A stretch of 64,000 nt of DNA, taken from positions 1,550,001-1,614,000 of the forward strand of contig JAJFZO010000407.1 in the NCBI GenBank assembly GCA_021397835.1, in the 5' to 3' direction. Under the pieces are notes generated by a model, which worked only from the letters and a program-made list of their open reading frames with translations, did no database searches and was not told where the DNA came from. The stretch is from Moringa oleifera. Taxonomy: Eukaryota; Streptophyta; Magnoliopsida; Brassicales; Moringaceae. Shown here in pieces: positions 39,601-51,105 of the stretch (position 1 is its first letter; each line of letters opens with the position of its first letter). The position numbers were made by a program, and so were the translations under genes.

Positions 39601-40430
39601 AATATGATTGTTTATAACTTCAATCTAAACAATTTATATTATATCAATTCATTTTAAAATTAATTTTCACTTAAAATATTGTGAATAATTTTTATTTACG
39701 TCAACTATATTATATTAGTACAATCAAGCATATTTAATTTCATTACTCTAATTAGTTAATTTTTAATTTCATATAATAAATTTTGGACTTATTTTTGTTT
39801 AAAAAATTACATCCATTTATTAATATTCTTACTCTAAGCTTGGATTGTGTTAAATGTGGGATACTAGGCGTCATGGAAGGAGTAAATTGTCATAGCCAAG
39901 CTTCTTCCATGAAACCCTTACAGCGGTTTCCTAATCCTTTTCTATTATTAATTGGTTACCAATTTGCATTTTGTATATTTTATTTTAGTAAAACTCATTT
40001 TGTAATATATATATATATATGTATATATATACACACACATACATATCTCTAATATCTTATGGATCTGTCAAATTATTGACATCTATAATAAATTTGTACT
40101 AAATCAACTAATTTTTTTCTTAAAATAAAATCCTTAATTACATAACATTTACACTAATTAAAAAATTATTAAAAAATTAAAATTAAAAAATTCGTATTAT
40201 AAAATTTAACTTAAAAATATTTTATAAAAATAAAAAAATTACACTACCATTATAATTTTTTAAAAATTAAAATAATAAAAAATATATTATAACAATAATT
40301 TATAAACCAAAAATTATTTAAAATTAAAAAAATCTAAACTAGAATTTAAAATTTATTCAAATACTCTTTTAAATATTTTAATAATAAAAAATATAATAAT
40401 TTCAATTAAAATTTAATTTAATTTAATTAA
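36657..40430. other. CYP94C 3' flank and AT-rich intergenic DNA
   Basis: 36657-37020 is probable 3' UTR and flank. The remainder is AT-rich with no recognisable coding region. A segment of ordinary composition at about 37610-37740 carries no exon. TA microsatellites lie at about 39001-39020 and 40005-40030. Dispersed AT-rich repeat copies are at about 38.05-38.5 and 40.22-40.43 kb. Confidence 0.5.
38050..38530 (+). repeat. AT-rich dispersed repeat, copy 4
   Basis: Words in family order: ATTATATAATAAAACTTGAT near 38168, ACACTATCAAAATTTTAAAA near 38294, AAATTATTTAAATTTAAAGA near 38340, TTCAAAATTAAATATATAAT, then CATTTTTTAAAATATTTTAA ending with AACATATAC. Same order and spacing as copies 2 and 3. 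Confidence 0.65.
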
Positions 40431-40435
40431 TTTTC
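40220..40435 (+). repeat. AT-rich dispersed repeat, copy 5 (diverged)
   Basis: Holds ATTACACTACCATTATAATT, a CAAAAATTATTTAAAATT block and TCTTTTAAATATTTTAATAA in the family order, with more mismatches than the other copies. Confidence 0.5.
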
Positions 40436-41329
40436 ATCTACCATAATACATGCGAGTAAAAATTATGTGTGAGAATATTGTGTTCTCATGCCGGAGCCCC
40501 TGTTTCCCTCGCTCTTTCTCTCCTGAATGAGTATTTCCCGTCAATTTAATCAATCGGGTAAAGTTCTGTTTCCTTCGCTTCATTTGTTCGTTTTCCTTGG
40601 ATTCTTTCTGTTTTCCGTAGGTTGTGTGGGTTTGTTGGAAAAATAGATTCATTTGCGAGGAAGTTGTGTAATCTCACTGTCAGAGCTTAGGTGCACCTTC
40701 TATTGACCTAACCTTTTGTGCTTAATGGAAATCCAAATGGGTATTTTTCGGGAGTTTCTTGCAGTTGTCTATTGCTAGTTTTATCTTTGTATATATATAT
40801 GTATATATATATATATATTCCCTTTCTTTGTTAATTACAATTTTCTGATCATTCCGTAGTTCTTTTTGCTTAGGTTTTCACTCTTTCTGTCATCTGGTCT
40901 GCTCGATGTTTAGCCTGAAACATGGTTAATCGCTGGTAAGTTCTTGTTTCTGCTAGCTCAAATGACAGCTTACAATTTTAATCACTTTTCAATTCTAAGG
41001 ATTTTTTAGTTGAATAATTGATAAGTTTAGCTGATTCCTTCTTATAAATGATGTTGCAATGATGTTTTTTTTATGTTAATTAAGAAGTGATTGAAATGAG
41101 TCACAGAGTTGAGTCACACTGAATATCTGAGAGAATTTATGGCTTTGGCTTCTGATAGTGTATTCACATTTTGGTTATTATTTGTAGAATGTAACTAGAT
41201 CAGAATTCATGGGTTTAAGTTCCGTATACTGTTAGTGCTGTCATGGAGTGTATCATTTAGATCTTTTGGAAGGGTTTTGAACTTTGAAATAGCTTTCTTT
41301 AGATGGAGATGTGTACCCTTTTCTTCTTT

Positions 41330-41383
<54 letters not shown>

Positions 41384-42229
41384 GGTGGGTTTGGTGATTG
41401 TTTTGAATTCTGATCTGTGGTATGGGTGAAGATGTGTTTGGAAATTGTTCGTTAGATCCAGGCAGGGTGAGGATGTTCTGTTAAGAAAGTTAAATTTCAG
41501 GCAACTAAGAAAAGTGGTCAATGGAAACAGAAGACTCAAATTCGTCATGAGTATGTGTTTGCAATTTTTTTCTTTCTTCTGTAGTCTCTATAAAGCTGTG
41601 GTCTCAATTGTAAATGTTCACTTGGATTTTATGTTACACCAGTAGCAGAGAAGTCCTGAAAGAAACACCGTGTTATAACATTGAATGTTTTATGACAATT
41701 TGTTTTTCCATATCTTCCTTTTTCTTCCTCTTCTCTTTCCTGAATCTTCTTTCTAGTTGGTTACAAAGCAAAATGGTGCTTGCTTTTAAATTTCTGGGAG
41801 TTGTTCCATACATGTAGAAACAATTAAAATTTTTTTGTGACTTAGTTCATTTGCTAGGTAGGTTCGTAATCTTTATTCTTTACTTTTTTTTCCGTTTACT
41901 TTGTTTTGGATTCTTCTGGTGATCCCTCAGACAGTTATGGGTAAGAAAGTAGAATAGTGGAATAACTAAGAGAAGCAGTGACGACATGATTTGCATTGCA
42001 ATTCTGCTTTGCCTGTGGCAAGCATAGAGCATATGAAGATGTGGGTATTTTTGTAGGTTTAGATATGAGCCTTGGGAACCTTTTCTCAGGAATGAATGTT
42101 TCCCTTTTCGTCTTCCATATCATGTTCTGTCAAGAAAGTTAAATTTCAGACAACTATGAAATCTATTAGCCTCGTCCATTAATCTCCTTGCTTCTTGCAG
42201 CACTACAACTGGTAAGCTGGTCATGTGAG
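40436..42229 (+). other. Transcript-like region of unknown identity, possibly a broken gene
   Basis: Composition changes abruptly at about 40440 from AT-rich intergenic DNA to the T-rich, moderately GC sequence typical of plant leaders and introns. Candidate splice-like borders include ATCGCTG/GTAAGT at about 40936 (after an ATGGTTAATCGCTG) and TTGCAG/CACTACAACTG/GTAAGC near 42199-42211. No recognisable protein is encoded. The LINE starts right after 42229. A further candidate exon-like stretch beyond the LINE is at 46032-46090 (VTDVEKEQTIKIRLEDS). It could be the 5' part of a gene split by the LINE, a noncoding RNA, or a gene remnant. Not resolved. Confidence 0.3.
41340..41381. repeat. G homopolymer of 42 nt after a T run
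   Basis: Uninterrupted G from 41340 to 41381, preceded directly by about 14 T. On the other strand it reads C42 then A. Such long G runs are rare in AT-rich plant DNA, can form G-quadruplexes and are prone to length errors in sequencing. Confidence 0.95.
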
Positions 42230-45200
42230 ACTCGATTTTGGTTTATCCATAATCCCCAGTGAAAAAAATCTCATTCAGTTTGGTCACTTCCATATATGCA
42301 ACTATGGCCGTCCAGCAATTAGCTTGACTCGAGAGATTACCAAGAGTAGAGCCCAGACCCTCTTGAATAAGGTCCCAGACTCCATGGCTAAAAATACACA
42401 GAAAGAAAGCATGTGTTAAGGATTCAGGAGATACACAACAGGTACAACAGGAGCTTTCTGTTGGAATACCTCTTTGTCAGAATTGTAGGTAGTAGGTAGA
42501 ATACAGTGTATCATTCGCCATCCATGGATCTGGACTTTTGGTGGTAGACTAGTGTTCCAAAGGATTTCCCATAATCTTGATCTTGCTTGCATATCAGGGA
42601 CAACCTTCCTCAGTAAGCTTTTGGCTGCATAGTATCATGATTTAACACTATACTCTCCATCTTGACATCTGGACCAAATAAGCTTGTCGGACGTTGAATG
42701 CCAACTTAGAGGGATAGCCAAAATCTTAGCACAGTCATCCAAAGTGAAGAGGTCATGAACTATTGAGGTTCTTTGCTATCTTGTGAATTGGTCTTATGAG
42801 TATGGAGACTGTCATGTCCGTTGGTTGTACTTTCGATATTCTGGGTAGGAGGAAATTTGTATTACCAGGATCTATGGGCCCTTCTAGATATCAGTATATG
42901 CCCATATCCAATTTGCCAATGTGATCCCCATAGCACAATTAATCTACCTTTCAACATGCTTTGCCATATATAAGAGTCACTCGTTTCCCCTGTACTTTGT
43001 GGGAAGCATTTTAGGGAAAATACTTAGTTTAAAGTACCTCGTCACAAAGGGCGTCCTTATCATGTATCAACCTCCACCACTGCTTGCCTAACAAAGCTGG
43101 GTTAAAAACTTCCAAATCTCTAAACCTTAGGCCACTGTCCAGTTTCGAGTTACATAGATGGTCCCAATTCTTCCAATGAATTCTTTATATATATATATAT
43201 ATATATTTTTTTTATCCTCTATCAACCCAACAAAAACCAGCCACCATCAAGTTTAAATTGGTGCAGAAAATGTTTTGCGGGTTGGAAGCAACTCGTTATG
43301 TAGCTTGGGATGGCTTGGGTTATCGCTTTGATCAGAGGTCCTCCTCTGGCTTGGGATAAAAATTTTCCATTCCATACCTCAAGTTTTGATTTCAATCTTT
43401 CTCGTAATTTGGCCATCTCGCTCGTTTAGTTTTGACCCACCAATAGTGGTAATCCAAGATATGGTTCATGAGCAAAAGGTCTATTGATCCCCACCATAAG
43501 GCTTAATTTACATTTAGTTTCTGCATCCACATTTGAGCTGAAAAATATCTCCGACTTAGCTGTATTGATTTGCTACCCAAATGCATTCTCATAGACCATT
43601 AGTATCCTTATCATGGTAGAGCAGTCTTGTTCCTTGGCCCTCATAAAAACAAGGCAATCATCTGCAAAAATAATTGGGTGATTTTTGGACCTTTAGTGGC
43701 AGCCTCCACTCCTTGGATTTCACCTTGATTTACTACTTGATTAATTAAAGTCGAAAGAACATCAGTGCAGAGGAGGAACAGGTATGTGGACAATGTGTCA
43801 CCTTGTTTGAGTCCTCTAGAAGGCTGAATGGCACCACTCAATTTTCCATTAATCATAATGGAATAGGAGAGTGAAGTAACAGATTTCATAATTAATTGGA
43901 TCCATCTATCCGAGAAACCCAAGCTCCTTATTGTGGTTTTTAAATAGTTTCATTCGACCTGATCATATTCCTTGTTCATGTCCAATTTGAAAGCTAGATG
44001 CCCGCTTTTGCCCTTCTTTCTTCGCTTCATAAAATGAGTGGTTCATAGGCAATCAAGATATTAACGAAAATCAGCCACCCATGGGCAGAAGATTGGTTCT
44101 CACACATAATAGACAGAAAAATTTATTTCAGTCGATTGGCGAGCACCTTAGACACTATTTTATAAATTACATTGCATGGTACTCCTTTGGAGAGGAAGGG
44201 TCTTTTACCTTGGGAATTAATACAGTAGTTGTATTATTTTCTGTTGAAAACGGGAAGCCCTCAATCAAAATTTTTAGAGCCCAATGAGTTGCATCTTCTC
44301 CCACTATTTCTCAACACTTTTGATAAAATCCTACATTAAAACCATTCAGACCAAGTGTCTTGCTCGGGGCCATTTGTGATATGGCTTGGTAAACTTCCTT
44401 TTCTGTGAAATTTCGCCCCAGGGACACTTTACGGGGGATGTGAGCTTAGTAATCAATATTTGGCCAATGTATTCTGTAGCTTGAGTATTTGTAGTAAAAA
44501 TATCATTAAAGTAATTTGTGAATACCCTTGCTATTGCTTTTCCACATTGCACCCCTTGCCCATTCTGATTTTGGATTTTTCTGATTCTATTAGTTCTTCG
44601 CCTAGTTGATGCAAAAGAATGGAAATATGCAGTATTCTGATCACCTTCCTTAAGCCAATTATTCTTGGACCTCGGACGCCACATGATTTCCTCCTTCTAT
44701 AATAGATCACTGAGTTTTGCCCTGCATTGGTCTCCTTTGGCCATCTGTCTTCTGTGTTTTCTTTGCTTTAGCAGTAACCCTAACTCTTTCTGTTGTTGCA
44801 TCATTTGGTTATGGAAATTCCAGAATACCTTCAAGTTCCAGTGGGAGAGATAAGACTTGCAGTTGGCTAGTTTTTGATTTATATCCCATGCACCTGAGTT
44901 TCTCCAACTTGAGGCTATAATGTTTTCACAGTCTTAGTGCGTCGTCCACATGTTTTCAAATCTGAAAACGAGATAATTTCTCTGATTTCTGGAGATGGAG
45001 TTGGAGAAAGTAACGGCTGGTGATCCAAATAGCAACTAGCAATGCGTTTCAAACACATCATGGAAGAGATCAAGTGACGCTTAGCTTGTCAAGCCCCTAT
45101 CCAGGTGCTCTTGAATTGGATTATCCTTGGTAACCTTATTCCACGTAAATCTAGGACCTGTGAAAGGGATAGTCGTTAGTTCACTGTCATCGGTGACTCT

Positions 45201-45570
45201 GGTAAAATGTTCCATTTGGCCTATTGGTCTGATGCTTCCTCTTGATTTTCTCCTCTGGTGTGACAATCTCATTAAAATCCCTGAGGCATAACCACGCAAT
45301 AAAGATTGACAGTTGAAGAATTGGAGAAGATTTCCTGATTCTTTCCTTCATTGTTAATGGAGCTTCCACACAATTTGCTGAAGCGCCAACGAGTTCCATG
45401 GTTTGGGATGTCTATGAAACATCAACATGATTTCTAGAGTAAGGGAGAACATGTACCAGACATTCGGTTGTCCAGAACAAAGTCAATCCTCCATGTCAGT
45501 TCCTCTCCATACACTGATAAGTAAACATCTCAGTGAACCAATGACAATACTATCTGCAGGCGTTGTTTCG
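42230..45570 (-). mobile_element. Decayed L1-type LINE retrotransposon (ORF2 remnant)
   Basis: Non-LTR retrotransposon read on the minus strand, with domains in order. The endonuclease C-terminal part is at about 45.57-45.08 kb (GLTLFW-type segment, LRDFNEI, then FTGPRFTWNK and EHLDRGL). The linker and RT N-terminal region are at 44.68-44.35 kb (NWLKEGDQNTAYFHS). The RT palm is at 43.92-43.64 kb (SRGLKQGDTLSTYLFLLCTDVLS), with a FADD catalytic motif at 43657-43668 in a shifted frame. The RT thumb region is at 43.42-43.22 kb (LEVWNGKFLSQARGG). The reverse-transcriptase zinc-binding/RNase H side reaches about 42.3 kb. Many stops and frameshifts break it, so it is not active. The 5' end is missing and no clear poly(A) tail or target duplication is seen. 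An element of this class inserts through a target-primed mechanism; here only the fossil is left. Confidence 0.88.
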
Positions 45571-48249
45571 TAATTATGCTTGTGTTGCATCTGGCCTTGC
45601 TTGAAATTCCCTATCAAAAAACAATTAAAATCATAGGATGCAATTGAATATGCAGGAAGCTTCTATGTCTAACTACAAACAATTTAAGATACAAAACCAC
45701 GACTAGAGAAAAACTTTTAAAAACACAGTATATATTAATTAGTCACTGGAATGCTGGATATTTGGTGAAGTCATGAACTATATAAAGCATTAGATCTCAC
45801 ACAAGTCACATCACACCTGGTATCATCATTTTTCCAACTCTCCATTAGTTGATTATTAAATGTTTTGCTCTAAGTGTCACACTGTCATGACTGCAGCTTT
45901 TATTTCTTCGGTCTTTCTTTGCTAGCTAAAGCAGGAGTCTGCATTTTTGGTAAAACAATTTACCCTCTCTGCATGATATATAATTGTATTTTGAGTTACA
46001 ACAAGATAAATTTGATTTTATATTCAGTGCAGGTGACTGATGTGGAAAAAGAACAAACCATAAAGATTAGATTAGAAGACTCTGCATGTAACTTTTTTTT
46101 TTCTATAGTATATGCTTGAATTAGATATTTAATTTTGGTGTATTTTGATCATTACGAACTTTACAATGATATTTAATGTATAATGGTGATTGTTTTAATT
46201 GTAATTATAACTTTTGTTATTTGATGTTTAATTATAATAAAAATAATATTAAATAAAATATAAAATTTTAATTATTTCAAAAAATTAAAATTTTATGATG
46301 GATTTTATCATCATTATTAAAAAGATTATAACAACTTTTGCAACCACCACAAAAATTAATGACAATTATAAAGAAAGAATGACGGTTTTAAAATAATTAT
46401 AAAAAAATTTAATTATTATATATATAAGTGGAAGCATTTAGCAAAATCTTAAAGTATTCATATATTGACTATTATAATTATGAAAACATTAATGTTAATT
46501 ACTTTTATAATTTGAAAAGATATTAAATATTAATAATTTTTATTTACATAGTTTTAAAATTTTATTTACATTTACTTAAAAATATTTAAATTTTATATTA
46601 ATATAAAAATATTTATCAAAATGTTTTAAATTTAAATTTAATATAAAGTTGATCTTAAAATGTTAAGAGTTATAAACTGATAATATTTATAGGTCAAATT
46701 CAAAATTTAAAGATAAACTTAATTTTAAAATATTAATCTTTATATATAGACAAATTGTTAACAATTTGAAATATTAAAAATTATTTATTATTTTGGTATT
46801 GATGTGAAAAAGTAATTTTTTTATTATTTTTAATTAATTTTTCTTTTTTTTTTAACATTTACAAAGAATGTCAGAGATCGATGCCCATTGCAATTAGTGA
46901 TAGATCAGCCAAAGAAAAACATTCAATTCTAGAAATATCAATTTTTCCATAATTAGCATATTTTTTATTTTATGATCAAAATAAATAACTCAAATATTTA
47001 AGAAATTTTTTATTTTGATAATTAAAATATAATTTTAATTATTTTTGTGCATTGCACATAATAAAAGGTTTTTGTATTTTAAATAAATAACAAAACTTAA
47101 AACTATTTAAAACAAACTTAAGCATCTAAATTTCAAATAAGTTTAGATCAATTAAAATTCTAACTTTAACCTATCTAATTTAATATATACATATATATAT
47201 ATATATACATAATAGTAGAAATATTTTGAATTTTTTAAAAACGTCCATACTTGCATTTTTGTGGTGACGATGTGGATATTAATTTTTTAAAAAATATTAA
47301 TATTTTGATAATTTTTATCTATATAGTGTCAAATTTTGAATGAAAGTGACATTTATCTAGAAACATTTAATCTTTATATTAATTTATAATATTTATCAAA
47401 ATATTTTTCAGTTGATAATATTTATAAATCAAAATTTAAATTTAATGATGAATGTAATCTTAAAATACTAATTACTTTATATAAGCCAATTCTTTTTACT
47501 CAAAACAAGTTCGCTCATTAAAATTACTTATTTTGTTTTTTTATTTTTATTAGATTTAAAAGTTTTTATATCATATTTGTTAAGCAACATAAAAGAAGAA
47601 TTTCAGATTCAAAATTATTAATTTTTTTAGATCCAGAAGATTACATGCAAATTCATTTATTTTTTAATTATTACATCTTTCAGTTAGTGGTGAAAAAAAT
47701 TAGTAATCTAGTTTACAGGGTTACAGTCAACAATTAGACTGAATAGGAACCAAAATTATCTAATTCCTTTGATTCAAAAAGTATTACACACAGGTTTTTT
47801 TTTTTTTTTTTTTAATGATTAGTGAATTTTTTTACATTTGATCTGAAATATTACTATTTTTGTACTATAGTCCAATTAAAATAGACAATGATAAAATTCT
47901 TTTAATGTTTAAATAATTTGAGATTTTGGTTATCTTTTTAATGTTTAAATTATTTTATTTTTTAATTACAATTTATTTCTATCTTTGGGAACATGAGGAG
48001 CCTTTATCAGTAAAGCCTTTTCCTTCCCTTCCCAACAAATACATGACACCCAAAGAGATACCCCTGATACCCTAAATATCTTGCAATTTGGATATAATTA
48101 ATATGTTATACATATTATATTATATAAAAACTATATTAAATTAATATAAATATATTAACGTACTATAATTAATATGCTTACATTATCTTAATATAATTAA
48201 TTGAAACCGATATATAAAATAAAATAGAATGAAATCTAAATTGGTTTTT
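45571..48249. other. AT-rich intergenic DNA with a diverged duplicated segment
   Basis: 45571-46120 has ordinary composition and may continue the unresolved transcript-like region left of the LINE. 46120-48249 is AT-rich and noncoding. A diverged pair of similar segments lies at about 46470-46755 and 47255-47490 (listed as a finding). A TA microsatellite lies at about 47187-47207. Confidence 0.5.
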
Positions 48250-48800
48250 GTAACGTCATAAATTTCAATTTTTGGCATAAAATGACTTCAATACCCCTGG
48301 ATGTAATCCTATTCAAGACACTGTTCATCAATAGATAGCTCATTTAAATCCGTTCTTTTTCCTCTCAAATTTCTGTTTTATCTAAACCTCTTTTGTTTTC
48401 AATTTATATCAGAAATTTGATCAACATTCGAAGGATTAACCAGGTCATTCATCACGGAAATATTCTTCAAGGTATATTATCTTCTCATGTTTTTTTAAAT
48501 TTCCCGGTGGTCGGATCCGGCAGTTTTCCACGACGTTTCCGGCCGTCTCTGACGCGCGAGGGCCGTCTGTGGTACGTGAGAGCTAGCCGCTCCCTCCCGC
48601 GCCAGCGACAGCCAGAGCTAGCTGTCCCTAGCGTGCCAGAGACGACTAGACCTGGCCGGCCGGTGCAATCACGTGTCAGATACGGTCATAACTAGCCGTT
48701 GCATTCGCGAAGACGCTACCGGGTTCCGCTATCTTTCACTGATGAAGTGTGAGGATTCACGGCCTATCACTGCGTCTATACTGTATAAGTGGGTTCACAC
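48250..48800 (+). mobile_element. LTR-like remnant with GC-rich core (possible solo LTR)
   Basis: Starts TGTAACGTCATAAATTTC, a wording common at the 5' ends of plant LTRs. A CTCATTTAAATCCGTTCTTT and CCTCTCAAATTTC leader follows, then an abrupt GC-rich core at about 48510-48780 full of CCGG, CGCG and CCGTC words. After it the sequence returns to AT-rich DNA. No protein, primer-binding site, second LTR or target duplication could be found, and the right end is uncertain. Solo LTR is the best guess; a gene 5' exon remnant is the alternative. Confidence 0.4.
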
Positions 48801-51105
48801 TTTTCAAGTACTTTAAGTGAATCAAAATTTTCAATTTCTTTTTCTATGTTAACCATCTGAATCAATCCCGATTATATTAGTTTTATTAATTATATAATAA
48901 TCTCTTAAACCTTTTAATATTTCAAGTATCTCTACAATTTAAGATCTTAATAATAGATTCTGGAAACCAAAAAATTTCTTTGATTATAATCTACTGAGAT
49001 AAGAAAGTATGATTGTGATTTAATGAGATAAAAAATATAGTTTATATAAAAAGATAATTATTTTTTAGTGTTTTATAAAAATAAATGAATACAATAAAAA
49101 GGTTAAATTTGTTTAATCTCCGTAAACTTAAACCTTTTTTTCACAATTTATTTTAAGGAAAAAAAAAAGGTACCGAACTCTGAATTGACCATGAGTCAGA
49201 ATTTTATGCCCTAAGATACTTGTACTCTGATGTAAGGGAGAGAGGTATGGACCATCAAAGGACCGCAACTGCAGGCAATTCAACTGAATGCCCTTTTGAC
49301 ATTGAATTTTAGAATGGTCACGGGAGAGAGCGGCGATACGCCGACACCGAGGAACGACAAGATGGGGAGGGGCGGTTTCCCTCTTTTTTAATTTTTCGGG
49401 TCACCATCAGGTCGTTGAAACGGTGTCGTGTTTGTAGATGGGGTCTATTTGAAAATTCTCCAAAACCGGTCCGGTTTGTAGAAAATCAGCTAACCTTCCT
49501 TCGCTCTCTGTCTTTGTTTTGCCTTAGGATTTCCCCTTCAAACTTGGCCTAGATTTTAGGCTCCTCTCTGGCAAATTTGCGCAGAATCTGTTTCCCGCCA
49601 CCGGCCACAGCACAGTATCCTAGCAGGAGAACATATTCCCAGAACGAAGAAAGCTCTTAACAACAGCTTTTTTGCCACACCAGTTTGGCCTCTTCAGCCA
49701 TATAAAGGTTCTCGGAGGCCTTTGATTGGACACCCAGGCCTTGGTAGCAGGCTTGAACGCAATTACGTTCTGCATTAAACTCTTCTAGGTTACTTATGCT
49801 GCCCATGCTTTTGTTGACTGCTCTTGTTTATATATTTGACATGCAGGCTATTGAGTTTGGGATAATATACTGTCTTATTTTCAAGTTGTTCCAACAGTTG
49901 ACTGGAATTTATGATATATAGTCATATGTTGATGTCCATGTATAGTATGCATGTGGTTATGTAGGTACCTATATATCTACGTATGTGTTTAACACAAGCA
50001 CAGATACATAATACGAGTATACATATAAGTATGCATTATCTTTCACAATGATAATTAGCTCAATGGTTAATTTGCATTTATTTACGCTTCTTTCTAGCTT
50101 TTTGATCTGGGGAAAGATGACAGTAAAAGTCTTACTTCTTACTCTTGTAAAGTTCCCTAATCTATGCGATATTGTTTGTGATATCTGCATTTAGCTTTGC
50201 AAGTCACCATAGAACCAATATTTGTTCTGGCTTTTGTCTGTTTTAAATTATTAGTTTGTGGATACCAAAACAATTCGGTATTCTTTGAATTTCAATCTGG
50301 ATTTTTGTTGGTTTCAATAAAGAGAGCTTAGATTATTGGCCTTCCCTGGGATGTCGTCTTTTGGGCTTTTGGCAATTACTTACAGGTGCTTTTGTATTTC
50401 TTTTGACAGTAGCGTGATTGTCATAGTTTTTAAGCTGTCAAGTTGGTAGTTATTGACAAAAGAAGTGGTAATTGGTGTATATAGGAAATAGTTCAAGTTA
50501 GTTTCTTTTAAGGATGTCAATTTAATTTTGTTTTTCCTAGGGGTTTGTGTGCATTATCTCTATTTGTTATGTATATAATGATCTTATGGGAAGAGAACTG
50601 CTACTGTACTTGTTTTAACTTCATGTATGAGGGATCCCTTGGTCAAAGTTAGAACTTGGAATAGATGCTTTACCTAGGATTGGGAGTTCCTCTGTTAGTT
50701 GCTAAATAAACCCCTCAGGTAATATAGCATGGGCCAGCTGAAACAATGAAAGATGAGAAAAGTTTGGTACGTTTACTAATTGATTCAGTCTAAAATAAAT
50801 TTATAGAAGTAAATTCAAACTGTTTCATATATGCAAAGGAATGTTAAATGAAGAGGACAAGGTTCTTGACTTTGTGAAACCTTCTTATTAAAAAAAAAAA
50901 AGAAAAGGAAAAAGGTTCATGACCACGTGAACAACCCAGATTTTCTGACCTGATTCCAATTATTATATTATTCAATCAACTCATGATTTTCCCTCCATTT
51001 TTCTTACCATCAGCTAAACATTCTTTGACTTTTTATTTTTGTGTTATTATCATGTTAACCAGAGGATTGCTCTTATCAAACAGGGAAGATAAAAAGAAAA
51101 AGAGG
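48801..51105. other. Intergenic DNA, promoter and spliced 5' UTR of the GTF3C2-like gene
   Basis: 48801-49190 is AT-rich. 49300-49790 is mixed and pyrimidine-rich, with a look of promoter plus leader (it includes a GC-richer patch at 49315-49380). The coding start lies 1.3 kb further on, just after an acceptor-like CAAACAG at 51076-51082, so a leader intron of about 1.2 kb is likely. No other coding exon was found in between. Confidence 0.5.
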
